The notes beneath the pieces were generated by a model. The model saw only the letters and a list, made by a program, of their open reading frames with translations. It was not told where the DNA came from and ran no database searches. Shown here one piece after another: positions 35,179 through 43,301 of a DNA stretch of 64,000 nucleotides. This DNA comes from an uncultured Lachnospiraceae bacterium (lineage in GTDB: Bacteria; Bacillota; Clostridia; Lachnospirales; Lachnospiraceae). Made by a program: the position numbers and the translations under genes. Each line of letters opens with the position of its first letter. Position 1 is the stretch's first letter. Location: contig CAJTLU010000004.1 in NCBI GenBank assembly GCA_910577175.1, forward strand, positions 124,001 to 188,000. The letters are read 5' to 3'.

Positions 35179-36165
35179 ATGAATCAAAATTCTAATTCCT
35201 ACCCACCGATATTGGCTCCTTCGAGCGAACTCGGCGCACTCTTATTCGCAGCGCTTCCATGCATTCACGAAACCTACCGGCCGCTTGCTTCCTTTGCCTT
35301 CCATATGACAGAGCTTTCAAGACTGAAAAATCTTTCTTCTATGCCTCCTTTATCCGGTTTCAACAACATTGATTCCCTGATTGCGGACAAGGAAACCTTA
35401 CTTCGTTCCCTTTCCTTTTACGGGAATCTTTTTCATATGCCGCTTTTGTCCACCATCGCAAATCTTCTGCAGGCGATGCAGTTTTACAATGCCTACAAAG
35501 ACATCCTGCCCGGACTGTTTTCCGCCATGGGCGGAAACGGCGCCCCCACAGACAGTATGGCAGGACTTTTCTCCGGACTGGGAGGAGTTTCTCCAGATAT
35601 GTTCTCTTCTCTTGGCGGACTATCTCCGGACTTACTTTCTTCCCTGTTCTCTGGCTTTTCCTCGTCCTCCGGAGGAAATTCCTTTGCATCGTCTTCCACC
35701 AAAACGCCTGCGCCTGCAGCACCTTCTTCCGAAACTGCCCCTAAAAGCACCCCGGAAACCGCTTTTCAAACCACCTCGGAAAGCACCCCGGAAGCCGCCT
35801 CCCAAACCGCCTCCGAAAGCACCCCGGAAGCCGCTTTCCAAACCGCCTTTGAAAGCACCTCGGAAGCCGCTTTCCAAACCGCCTTTGAAGACGCTTCCAG
35901 AACGTCTTTGGAAACCTCTGCTTCCGGGACTTCTTCCTACGGCTTCTCTGACGGGACAGCTTCCGCGGACAGCACCGCCACGGACGACGGATTTTCCTCC
36001 ACTCCGGACAGCTCCGGGGAATCCCTGGCTTCTCCCAAAGAAGCTTCCGTACAGGCTGGGGAAAATAACACCTCCGGCACATCGTACGACCTGTACGACA
36101 GTCTGTATTCCTTTCTGACTCCGGAACAAAAAGAGATTTACGAACAGCTCATGCATACGGACTAG
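35179..36165 (+). CDS. Repeat-rich Ser/Thr/Pro/Glu protein of unknown function
   Basis: A 328-residue protein; the start at ATG 35179 follows AAAGGAG. Residues about 1-120 are a moderately hydrophobic helical region. Residues about 125-170 hold FSGLGGVSPDMFSSLGG-type repeats. Residues about 185-245 hold four copies of a 12-residue unit close to STPEAAFQTAFE, encoded by a 36-bp tandem repeat at about 35735-35895. An acidic Ser-rich tail ends with LTPEQKEIYEQLM. There is no signal peptide or membrane segment. It is followed 46 bases on by a small partner gene. I cannot assign a function. Confidence 0.75.
   Translation: MNQNSNSYPPILAPSSELGALLFAALPCIHETYRPLASFAFHMTELSRLKNLSSMPPLSGFNNIDSLIADKETLLRSLSFYGNLFHMPLLSTIANLLQAMQFYNAYKDILPGLFSAMGGNGAPTDSMAGLFSGLGGVSPDMFSSLGGLSPDLLSSLFSGFSSSSGGNSFASSSTKTPAPAAPSSETAPKSTPETAFQTTSESTPEAASQTASESTPEAAFQTAFESTSEAAFQTAFEDASRTSLETSASGTSSYGFSDGTASADSTATDDGFSSTPDSSGESLASPKEASVQAGENNTSGTSYDLYDSLYSFLTPEQKEIYEQLMHTD
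35735..35895 (+). repeat. 36-bp tandem coding repeat
   Basis: About four diverged copies of a 36-bp unit (gaaagcaccccggaagcc and following) inside the repeat-rich gene, kept in frame. Copy number probably varies between strains. Confidence 0.8.
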
Positions 36166-36211
36166 TCAGCCCGCATAAGCTGAAAGCAGAAGAACACCAA
36201 AAGGAGTTTTC

Positions 36212-36481
36212 ATGAAGCCAGAAGCATTAAAAAACTCTCCCGAATATCAAAAACTTTCCCCCGAAAAGCAGGCCTTTATTTCTGAAATTGTACGGGATGC
36301 AAACAACACCTCGGGCGACGCCACGCTGCCGCTGCTTTTAAAGGCACAGGCGCGCATGAAAACGCTGGGGATTCAGTTTACCCAGGAGGAAAGTGCCTTT
36401 TTAATGACTACTTTAATGTCGGATATGTCTCCCGCAGACCGTGGGAAATTTGAGATGTTAAAGAAACTGATGCGTAAATAA
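36212..36481 (+). CDS. Small helical protein, partner of the repeat-rich gene
   Basis: An 89-residue cytosolic protein, all-helical by composition, with LSPEKQAFISEIV and a C-terminal MSPADRGKFEMLKKLM. AAGGAG precedes ATG 36212. The LSPEKQ/LTPEQK phrase resembles the C-terminal tail of the preceding protein, so the two may share a small helical domain. It lies between that gene and dedA in one direction. No family recognised. Confidence 0.7.
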   Translation: MKPEALKNSPEYQKLSPEKQAFISEIVRDANNTSGDATLPLLLKAQARMKTLGIQFTQEESAFLMTTLMSDMSPADRGKFEMLKKLMRK

Positions 36482-36499
36482 GTTTCAGAAAGGATTTTC

Positions 36500-37093
36500 A
36501 TGGATACCATTTTATCGCTCTTTGACCGTTATGGCATGTTCGCCATGTTTCTAATTATTTTCCTGGAATATGCATGCTTTCCGATTTCCAGTGAAATCGT
36601 CCTCCCTTTCGCCGGTGCAGTTGCCAGGGCGGAAAACCTGTCCTTCTTCCTGCTTCTTCCGCTTTCCGTTCTTGCCGGAACCCTTGGAACAGGACTCTGC
36701 TATCTGGTCGGGAGACTGGGCGGCGATACCATTCTGGCAAAGTTAGTGAAACGGTTTCCGAAAACCCAAAAAGGAATTGACGCCTCCAGGGAAAAGTTCG
36801 CAAAATACGGTGCGGGCGCAGTCTGTATCGGACGGATGATTCCGCTCTGCCGTACCTACATTGCCTTTGTTGCAGGTGCTGCGGGGCAGTCCCCTTCCGT
36901 CTATTTTCCGTATTCGTTCCTTGGCATTACCATATGGAACAGCGCCCTGCTCTCCCTCGGATACTTCCTTCAGGACAACTGGAGCGCTGTTTCAGGCTAT
37001 TATGCACGCTATAAGCATTTTCTGATTCCGGTTCTGCTTGGCGCCGTTTTTCTGTTTTTCGTTCTGCGGCAGCTCAAAAAAAGGAACGCCTAA
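36500..37093 (+). CDS. DedA-family membrane protein
   Basis: A 197-residue membrane protein with the DedA/SNARE-associated fold: FLEYACFPISSEIVLPFAG, GTGLCYLVGRLGG and the conserved GRMIPLCRTYIAFVAGAA. Family members are lipid scramblase or flippase-like and support envelope homeostasis and undecaprenyl-phosphate recycling. It follows the small helical gene by 18 bases and converges on pyrF with a gap of only five bases. Confidence 0.92.
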   Translation: MDTILSLFDRYGMFAMFLIIFLEYACFPISSEIVLPFAGAVARAENLSFFLLLPLSVLAGTLGTGLCYLVGRLGGDTILAKLVKRFPKTQKGIDASREKFAKYGAGAVCIGRMIPLCRTYIAFVAGAAGQSPSVYFPYSFLGITIWNSALLSLGYFLQDNWSAVSGYYARYKHFLIPVLLGAVFLFFVLRQLKKRNA

Positions 37094-37098
37094 GTATG

Positions 37099-38025
37099 TT
37101 ATTTCCCGGCAAGTGCAGACGCAATATCTTCTCTCATATCAATGACCGCCTGCCTTGACGCGTCTGCAAAGTTTGCTTCGCCAAACCTCTGGTATACCTC
37201 CTGCTTATACGCGGCAATAATTCCGCGGGAGGAGTTTACAATAGCGCCGAGCCCGTCTGCATTGAAATAATGTACAAGGTCCGCTGCCTTTCCTCCCTGC
37301 GCGCCATACCCCGGCACCAGGATAAAGCTCTTCGGCATCAGCTTACGGAGTGTCTTTCCCATCTCCGGATAGGTCGCGCCGACAACGGCACCAATATTGC
37401 TGTAATCACCGTCCATACAATCTGCTCCCCATTCGACTACCTTTTGGGCCACAATTTCATATAACGGTCTGCCATCAATCAGCCTGTCCTGAAACTCGCC
37501 GCTCGACGGGTTGGACGTCTTTACCAAAAGGAACAGACCTTTATTCTCCTCTTTGCACACCTTAGCAAACGGATTCACCCCGTCGCTTCCAAAATACGGA
37601 TTTACCGTAATAAAATCCTCATCAAACGGATAATAGCTCTGACTGCCGACCGAAACCCTGCCAAGATGTCCGACTGCGTATGCTTCGGAGGTAGAACCGA
37701 TATCGCCGCGCTTGATATCGCCAATCACAACCAGTCCCTTCTCCTTACAATAATCCACCGTTCTTTTAAATACGATAAGTCCCGGAATCCCAAACTGCTC
37801 ATACATCGCAATCTGCGGCTTTACTGCGGGAATCAGGTCATAAACGGCATCTACGATTGCCTTATTAAACTGCCAGACTGCCTCTGCTGCGCCCTCTAAC
37901 GTCTCTCCAAACTCCGCAAACGCCTTCTCCTTTAAGCCTGCCGGAATATAGGAAAGCATCGGGTCCAGTCCCACGACAATCGGCGCATTCGTCTTCTGAA
38001 TCTTTGTAATAAGCTCTTTTACCAT
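37099..38025 (-). CDS. pyrF: Orotidine-5'-phosphate decarboxylase, long type
   Basis: Last step of UMP synthesis. It has 308 residues from MVKELITKIQ (ATG 38025, CGGAGA upstream); the longer frame upstream is not conserved. Motifs: VGLDPMLSYIP, VKPQIAMYEQFG and the catalytic DIKRGDIGSTSEAY with its Lys/Asp charges, then VPGYGAQGG near the C-terminus. The length and sequence fit the group-2 (roughly 300-residue) enzymes. pyrC follows upstream on the same strand; pyrBI are 31 kb away. Confidence 0.95.
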   Translation of the reverse strand: MVKELITKIQKTNAPIVVGLDPMLSYIPAGLKEKAFAEFGETLEGAAEAVWQFNKAIVDAVYDLIPAVKPQIAMYEQFGIPGLIVFKRTVDYCKEKGLVVIGDIKRGDIGSTSEAYAVGHLGRVSVGSQSYYPFDEDFITVNPYFGSDGVNPFAKVCKEENKGLFLLVKTSNPSSGEFQDRLIDGRPLYEIVAQKVVEWGADCMDGDYSNIGAVVGATYPEMGKTLRKLMPKSFILVPGYGAQGGKAADLVHYFNADGLGAIVNSSRGIIAAYKQEVYQRFGEANFADASRQAVIDMREDIASALAGK

Positions 38026-38203
38026 ACCAATCTCCGTTTCCCTGCCGCTTATGGCAGTATTCTTTGCGCCTCCTGCACCAGATGAGGAAGCCATATTTTT
38101 ATTGTAGCATAGAGCAGCAGCCCATGCAAGTAATATCCCGCCTGTATCTCCCTATTTTGAAAGCTGGCTTCAAACGTCCCAAAAGAGCAGGCTGCACGGC
38201 ATC

Positions 38204-39496
38204 CTATTTTTGCACGCGCTCATACGTCACCTTTCCTGCACAGATTGTCATCTCAACCCTGCCCGTTACCTTCTTTCCGCCAAAGGGCGTATTTCTTCCC
38301 TTGGAAAGAAACTCCTCCGGCCGGATACTATACTCCTCCTTTGGTGCGGTAATCACGATATCCGCATAATACCCTTCCGAAAGGCTGCCGAGTTCCTTTT
38401 CCCTGCCAAGTACCCTTGCCGGATTGCTGCTCATGCAGGCGGCAAGCTGCATCGGCGTCATCCCGTTCTCTTTCACAAGCACAGTATTACTGAGGGCATA
38501 TGCCGTTTCCAGACCGACAATTCCAAACGGCGAGCCTTTCATGGAGCCGCTTTTTTCCTCTGCGGAGTGCGGCGCGTGGTCCGTTGAAATTACCTCCATC
38601 GTGCCGTCCAAAAGCCCTGCAATCAAAGCCTTGACATCTTCCTTGTTCCGTAACGGCGGGTTCATCTTATAATTCGAATCATCCGATATAATATCTTCGT
38701 CGCAAAGTGCAAAATGATGCGGGCATACCTCTGCGGTGACTGCAATCCCCTTCGCCTTTGCAAAACGGACAAAGTCCACGCTGTACCTTGTAGAGCAATG
38801 GCACAGATGAAGCCTTGCGCCGGTCTCTTCCGCTAAAAGGATATCGCGCATTGTAATAATATCCTCTACCGCATTTGTAATCCCGGGAAGCCCCAGCCTG
38901 TCAGCACACGCACCGGCATTCATAACGCCGCCGCGCACCAAGGAAATCTCCTCGCAGTGGGCAAATACGGGAAGCCCAGCCTCCTTTGCCCGCTTCATGC
39001 CTTCCGTATACAGCGCCGGATTCATCACGGACTTTCCGTCCTCCGAAACTGCCGCCGCGCCTGCCGTTGCAAGCGCCCGGATGTCGGAAAGCTCCTCTCC
39101 CCGCTGTCCGAGCGTAACCGCACCGACCGGAAGCACACGAACCAGGCCTGCCTCCTCCGCCTTTTCCAGTACCTTTTTTACGACTTCGGCGCAGTCTGTC
39201 ACCGGCTTTGTATTTGGCATCGGGCAGACCGTAGTGTAACCTCCGGCTGCAGCCGCCGCAGAGCCGGTTGCTATCGTCTCCTTATGCGTAAGCCCCGGCT
39301 CCCTGAAATGCACATGCAGGTCGATAAAGCCCGGAAGCACATACTTTCCTGTCGCATCGATAACACGCTCTGCTTCTGCTTCCTCTATGCCCTCTGCCAC
39401 CCGCGCAATCCGTTCGCCGTCCGTCAGCACATCATAATATCCCTCCCGGTTTCCCGCCGGGTCAATCACATATCCGTTCCGAATTAATAATTTCAT
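38204..39496 (-). CDS. pyrC: Dihydroorotase
   Basis: Closes carbamoyl-aspartate to dihydroorotate, step three of pyrimidine synthesis. It has 430 residues; the amidohydrolase zinc motif HVHFREPG near residue 60, PMPNTKPVTD, HLCHCST and STDHAPHS with the metal Asp. This is the class I type. It lies 178 bases upstream of pyrF on the same strand, so they may be one unit. The region after its start (39497-39692) holds repeat copy B and no gene. Confidence 0.96.
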   Translation of the reverse strand: MKLLIRNGYVIDPAGNREGYYDVLTDGERIARVAEGIEEAEAERVIDATGKYVLPGFIDLHVHFREPGLTHKETIATGSAAAAAGGYTTVCPMPNTKPVTDCAEVVKKVLEKAEEAGLVRVLPVGAVTLGQRGEELSDIRALATAGAAAVSEDGKSVMNPALYTEGMKRAKEAGLPVFAHCEEISLVRGGVMNAGACADRLGLPGITNAVEDIITMRDILLAEETGARLHLCHCSTRYSVDFVRFAKAKGIAVTAEVCPHHFALCDEDIISDDSNYKMNPPLRNKEDVKALIAGLLDGTMEVISTDHAPHSAEEKSGSMKGSPFGIVGLETAYALSNTVLVKENGMTPMQLAACMSSNPARVLGREKELGSLSEGYYADIVITAPKEEYSIRPEEFLSKGRNTPFGGKKVTGRVEMTICAGKVTYERVQK

Positions 39497-39548
39497 TTTG
39501 CTTTACCGGTTCCTTTCCTGATAATCCAGTGTACAATCCACTGATAGC

Positions 39549-39695
39549 TTGAATTTCCACATTTTTTAGCACCCCCTTATGTTCCAGGGACTGTGCTGTG
39601 TCGTAATTTTGCATTTGTCCGAAGGACTTACGGTTAGCGGAACTGTAATCGCCTCTTAGTACCGATTAGGCGCGAAGACGCTCCTGAGCGGCTTA
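39549..39695. repeat. Dispersed intergenic repeat, copy B
   Basis: Starts gaatttccacattttttagc and contains a 56-bp core (39604-39659) that matches the reverse complement of 42076-42131 at 53 of 56 positions. It sits between truA and pyrC and reaches the truA stop codon. The core includes the short dyad gtccttcggac. Confidence 0.8.
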
Positions 39696-40454
39696 GCAGT
39701 AGCGCACCTCGGAAAGAAACAGGCCTCTCGCCTCTATTGTCTCTCCCGCTGCTGCGCGCTCTCCGTCCGCCAGAATACGCGCCATCTCTTCCGGCGCAAG
39801 CTCTCCTCTGCCTGCCGCTAAAAGCGTTCCTACTAAAATCCGCACCATATGCGGCCAGAAGTCATCTGCGGTAAACGTAAATAAAATCTCCTTTTCATCG
39901 CCATAAATCGAAATATCCTTCATAACCCGCACCGTTGACTTTTTCATCTTCCGGTTATCGGAAAACGCTTTAAAATCATGTCCGCCAATCAGATACGACG
40001 CTGCCTTTTTCATCCGTTCCATATCCGGACGTTTAAAGCAATAGTAATGATACTTCCGCTCAAACACCGACGGCACCTCGCCTGTTGCTACCTTGTATTC
40101 ATAGACAAACTCTTTTGCCAGATAAGACGCATGAAAGCGGTCCGGCATCTCACAAGCCTCCAGCACCGCAATGTCCATCGGAAGATAACGGTTCAGATAC
40201 TGCTTGATTTCGGTTACGGATTTTGCTGTGGCAGTATGAAAGTTCGCAATCTGTCCGTACGCATGCGCGCCCGGCTCGGTACGTGCCGCACCAATAACTT
40301 CTACGGGGCTTCCCTCCATTTTCTCCAGCACTTCCTCAAGCTTCCCCTGAATTGTTACAATGTGTTGCTTCCCTGCCTGCTTCTGCCAGCCTGCATAACG
40401 GGAACCGTCATATTCCAACATAAGCTTAATATTTCTTGTTTTCTTCTGCTGCAT
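39693..40454 (-). CDS. truA: TruA-family pseudouridine synthase, Asp-to-Glu at catalytic site
   Basis: The 253-residue TruA fold forms pseudouridine at positions 38-40 of tRNA anticodon arms. N-terminal IKLMLEYDGSRYAGWQKQ and the C-terminal HMVRILVGTLLAAGRGEL are clear. The catalytic motif, usually GRTDAGVHA, reads ARTEPGAHA (about residues 57-65): the nucleophile Asp is Glu. The codon is GAG on the minus strand. Either this is a divergent paralogue with altered chemistry or an inactive copy; another truA elsewhere is likely. Repeat copies B and C flank this gene and the amidase gene. Confidence 0.82.
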   Translation of the reverse strand: MQQKKTRNIKLMLEYDGSRYAGWQKQAGKQHIVTIQGKLEEVLEKMEGSPVEVIGAARTEPGAHAYGQIANFHTATAKSVTEIKQYLNRYLPMDIAVLEACEMPDRFHASYLAKEFVYEYKVATGEVPSVFERKYHYYCFKRPDMERMKKAASYLIGGHDFKAFSDNRKMKKSTVRVMKDISIYGDEKEILFTFTADDFWPHMVRILVGTLLAAGRGELAPEEMARILADGERAAAGETIEARGLFLSEVRYC

Positions 40455-40464
40455 GCCGCTCTCC

Positions 40465-41910
40465 TTACTCTCCGAAATACTCCTGCACCCCTTCTACAAT
40501 CCCCTGCGCCAAAAGCGTCTGATATTCCTTGCTTAACAGCTTTTTTTCCTCTGCTTCATTCGTCATAAACCCTGCCTCCACTACAATTACCGGCATCTTA
40601 GCCCAGTTCGTTCCAGTCAGGTCGTCCCGCTCCACAATTCCGCGTCTGTTTGCGCCGGTAGCATCACACAGAGCGTCCAGTACGCTCTGTGCCAGCTTTT
40701 TACTCTCCGGCGAAAGCGCCGCCACATATGGATTCCGTTCCGACGGATACAGCACGGAAATTCCGTTCGCTGCCTTATTTTCCGCACCATCAGCATGGAT
40801 ACGGATAAAAATATCGGCCTTGGCTTCGTTTGCAACTCCGGCACGCTCCGCATTGCTCAAATCAACCTCCGCCGATTCCCGCGTCATTACTACCTGATAT
40901 CCTGCCTCTTCCAGTGCATCCTTAAGCTTAAGGGAAAGCTCCAGATTAAACTGATGCTCCGGTACCTTCGTCGTCACTCCCTGCGTTCCGGAAGAAACCT
41001 TTATCTTTTGCTCCGAAGCACCCGGCCCTACCGGCTCCTGCTCATAGTTACTCTTTTTCTGGTGTCCCGGGTCAATCGCAATCACCTTGCCGGAAGACAT
41101 CGCCGGCTTCCTGATCGGTTCCGGGGTGGCAGAAGCTGCCGGGAATCCGGTAGGCACAGGAGTCGCAGATGCTGTCGGCGCAGTGGTCGGCACAGGAGTT
41201 ACAGAAGCCGGCGTCTGCGTCACATCCGCTCCCGGCTGCTGTTTGTCGTCCGGCTCTTTTCCGTTTCCCTCCGCTTCCTTTTCTTCAATATAGTTCAGAA
41301 TAATTGCATAATCCTCTAATGTATAGCCCTTCTCCCTTGCCAGCAGAAGCTGTTCCCTTGCTTCCGCCGTCCTGCCTGCCGTCGCATAGGCATAGGAAAG
41401 GTTCGCATAATGAAATCCCGACGGCTCCCCGGAAATCGTAACGGCCTTTTCCAGTAAAGGTACTGCCTTCTCTGCCTGTCCGGTCACAGAATAAAGCACA
41501 CCCAGACTGGTCAGAGCCTCCGGATAAGAATCATCCGCCTCCAATGCCAAAAGATAATACCGTTCCGCCTGTTCATATTCCCCGCATTTACGGTAATAAA
41601 TTCCAAGATTCGTATAGCACATGGCCGGTTCCTTTCCTGTCGCCAGTGCCATCTGATAATACTGTTCTGCCGATTGGAACTCTTCTTTCTTCAGATAACA
41701 ATGTCCCATATAGCTATAAGAATATACGAGATATTCACCGGAAAGTCCCTTTTCCAATGCTTTCTGAAAGTCTGCCAGCGCCTCCGCATAGTTCCCCTTT
41801 TCATACTTCTCACAGCCGTCCTGATAATCCCCTGCCGCTGACATTTTACCGCAGCCTGCAAGAGAAAAAAGCACAGCCAATATTACTAAACTTCCGATAC
41901 TACGTTTCAT
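40465..41910 (-). CDS. Lipoprotein N-acetylmuramoyl-L-alanine amidase with TPR repeats
   Basis: A 482-residue exported protein; ATG 41910 follows AAGGAGG. The lipobox FSLAGC gives Cys20. Residues about 25-195 are tetratricopeptide repeats (AEQYYQMALATG, AERYYLLALEADDSYPEAL). A Pro/Thr/Ala-rich linker covers about 205-265. Residues about 275-480 are an Amidase_3 domain with VIAIDPGHQ, EHQFNLELSLKL, FIRIHADG and VVEAGFMTN. Such enzymes cut peptidoglycan stem peptides. TPR plus amidase on the outer membrane face suggests recruitment to a wall complex. Confidence 0.9.
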   Translation of the reverse strand: MKRSIGSLVILAVLFSLAGCGKMSAAGDYQDGCEKYEKGNYAEALADFQKALEKGLSGEYLVYSYSYMGHCYLKKEEFQSAEQYYQMALATGKEPAMCYTNLGIYYRKCGEYEQAERYYLLALEADDSYPEALTSLGVLYSVTGQAEKAVPLLEKAVTISGEPSGFHYANLSYAYATAGRTAEAREQLLLAREKGYTLEDYAIILNYIEEKEAEGNGKEPDDKQQPGADVTQTPASVTPVPTTAPTASATPVPTGFPAASATPEPIRKPAMSSGKVIAIDPGHQKKSNYEQEPVGPGASEQKIKVSSGTQGVTTKVPEHQFNLELSLKLKDALEEAGYQVVMTRESAEVDLSNAERAGVANEAKADIFIRIHADGAENKAANGISVLYPSERNPYVAALSPESKKLAQSVLDALCDATGANRRGIVERDDLTGTNWAKMPVIVVEAGFMTNEAEEKKLLSKEYQTLLAQGIVEGVQEYFGE

Positions 41911-42040
41911 TTCCACGCCTCCTTTGGCATTTCCCATTTTAGCATATCCCATTTAGAAAAACAACTAAACATTTTTTTAAGTTTTCCTATGTTTCCTATC
42001 TGAGAAAGCTGCGTTCCTCTTTCCGGTCAGGCATTCTTAC

Positions 42041-42188
42041 CGCTAGCTTGATGACGTCCTCGCGCCCCACCAGCTCTAAGAGGCGATTCCGGTTCCGCGA
42101 ACCGTAAGTCCTTCGGACAAATGCAAAATTATGCTGCTGTACAGTCTCCGGGACTTTCCGTGATTGCTAAAAAATGCAGAAACTCAAA
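42041..42188. repeat. Dispersed intergenic repeat, copy C
   Basis: Inverted relative to copy B; core 42076-42131. It ends in tgctaaaaaatgcagaaactc, the shared terminus seen in copies A, B and C. It occupies most of the gap 41911-42240 between the amidase gene and the thiT leader. Confidence 0.8.
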
Positions 42189-42199
42189 GGATTTCAGGA

Positions 42200-42227
42200 T
42201 TGACAAATGACAAAAAAGAAGTATACT
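42200..42227 (+). promoter_or_regulatory. thiT promoter
   Basis: TTGACA (42200-42205), 16-base spacer, TATACT (42222-42227), just after repeat copy C and 23 bases before the riboswitch. Confidence 0.7.
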
Positions 42228-42249
42228 TAATTTGTATCATAATATTCCG

Positions 42250-42333
42250 CTAGGGGAGCCTTTGCTGAGAGGCAGTATTTTATTGCCGACCCTCATAACT
42301 TGATCCGGATAATTCCGGCGTAAGGAAGCAGAC
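42250..42333 (+). ncRNA. TPP riboswitch
   Basis: Conserved thi-box elements in order: ggggagcc, ctgagagg, the spacer, gaccctcataacttgatcc and the closing ccggcgtaaggaag. Thiamine pyrophosphate binding would favour the hairpin at 42369-42399. It controls the adjacent thiT. Confidence 0.93.
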
Positions 42334-42368
42334 TATAGTCATTATCTATGCCTATGGTTTTCACGGCC

Positions 42369-42399
42369 CCTCCTAAGCATTCTGCAAGGAGGTTTTTTT
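42369..42399 (+). terminator. Riboswitch expression platform
   Basis: Stem cctcct (42369-42374) / aggagg (42387-42392) followed by T7. The right arm is also the ribosome site of thiT, whose ATG begins at 42400 directly after the T run. The hairpin could stop transcription and also block translation. Confidence 0.7.
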
Positions 42400-43077
42400 A
42401 TGTTGCTTTTTGTCAAGGAGGACGGCTATGCCGTTCTGACTACCGCAGGCTATATTGCCTGTGCTGTCCTGGTACTGCTGATTATGGTTATCGCCGCACT
42501 TTTGTTTCAGCCAAAGGGAACTGTAAAGCCGCACTGGCGGGCGAAGAAGCTCGTCTTTTCTGCAGTTTCCTTAGCGCTTGCTTTTGTGCTTTCCTATATT
42601 CAGCCGTACAAGCTGCCATGGGGCGGTTCGGTCACTTTGTTCAGTATGCTGTTTATCTGCCTGATTGGGAACTGGTACGGGCTGCGCACCGGCCTGACTG
42701 TCGCATTCACTTACAGCATTCTGCAATTTATCCAAGGCGGCGGTACTTATATTCTCACTCCGCTCCAGGTCTGCTGCGATTACTTTTTTGCTTTTACGGC
42801 GCTTGGCTTTTCCGGCGCATTTTCCGGAAAAAAGCATGGACTGATTAAAGGCTATCTGCTCGGTATTTTTCTGCGCGGTCTTTTCCATACCATTGGCGGA
42901 TACCTTTATTGGATGGAATACATGCCGGATAATTTTCCAAAATCGCTTACTGCGGTTTATCCGATTGTCTATAATTACTCCTATATCTTAATCGAGGGTG
43001 CCGCTACCCTGCTGGTTCTCTGCATTCCTGCGGTGAAAAGTGCCTTAAACCGGATCAAACAAATGACGGCAGAGTAA
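42400..43077 (+). CDS. thiT: Thiamine ECF transporter S component
   Basis: The substrate-binding membrane subunit for thiamine in an energy-coupling-factor transporter. It has 225 residues: an extra N-terminal membrane helix (about 10-38), then the six-helix ThiT core with LPWGGSVTLFSMLFICLIG, the GGGTYILTPLQ loop and FHTIGGYLYW, whose aromatic residues contact thiamine in the family. The upstream TPP riboswitch supports this. The EcfA/EcfT energy module is not here and is shared with other S subunits. Confidence 0.93.
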   Translation: MLLFVKEDGYAVLTTAGYIACAVLVLLIMVIAALLFQPKGTVKPHWRAKKLVFSAVSLALAFVLSYIQPYKLPWGGSVTLFSMLFICLIGNWYGLRTGLTVAFTYSILQFIQGGGTYILTPLQVCCDYFFAFTALGFSGAFSGKKHGLIKGYLLGIFLRGLFHTIGGYLYWMEYMPDNFPKSLTAVYPIVYNYSYILIEGAATLLVLCIPAVKSALNRIKQMTAE

Positions 43078-43093
43078 CAACAACGCCTAAAAT

Positions 43094-43138
43094 AGAACCA
43101 GAGCGGTATTCGGTCTGCCCCGTTTCCGCTCTGGTTCT
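43094..43138 (+). terminator. thiT terminator
   Basis: A 13-bp stem agaaccagagcgg / ccgctctggttct (43094-43106, 43126-43138) with a short T-rich tail, 16 bases after the thiT stop. Confidence 0.8.
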
Positions 43139-43142
43139 TCTC

Positions 43143-43300
43143 AAATTTCCGCATTTTGCATGCTCTTCTGTGTTCCGCAGGCGGTGTAGTGGCTTAGTTT
43201 TGCATGCGCAACACTACACCGGACTTCCTCCAAGAGCTGTTAAGCCGCTCGGTGGCGTCCTCGCGCCTAACCAGTTCTATACGGTATTCCGGTTCCTGTA
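43143..43300. repeat. Dispersed intergenic repeat, copy D
   Basis: Left end aaatttccgcattttgcatg matches copy E, and the right end around gcgtcctcgcgcc matches copy C. An internal dyad cggtgtagt / actacaccg (43182-43190, 43213-43221) is not seen in the others. It fills the gap between thiT and the zinc-ribbon gene. Confidence 0.55.
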
Positions 43301-43301
43301 T

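Noticed and set aside
35632..36156. 174-residue frame antisense to the repeat-rich protein
   Set aside because: It is a by-product of the in-frame 36-bp repeat; the plus-strand frame has the ribosome site and context.
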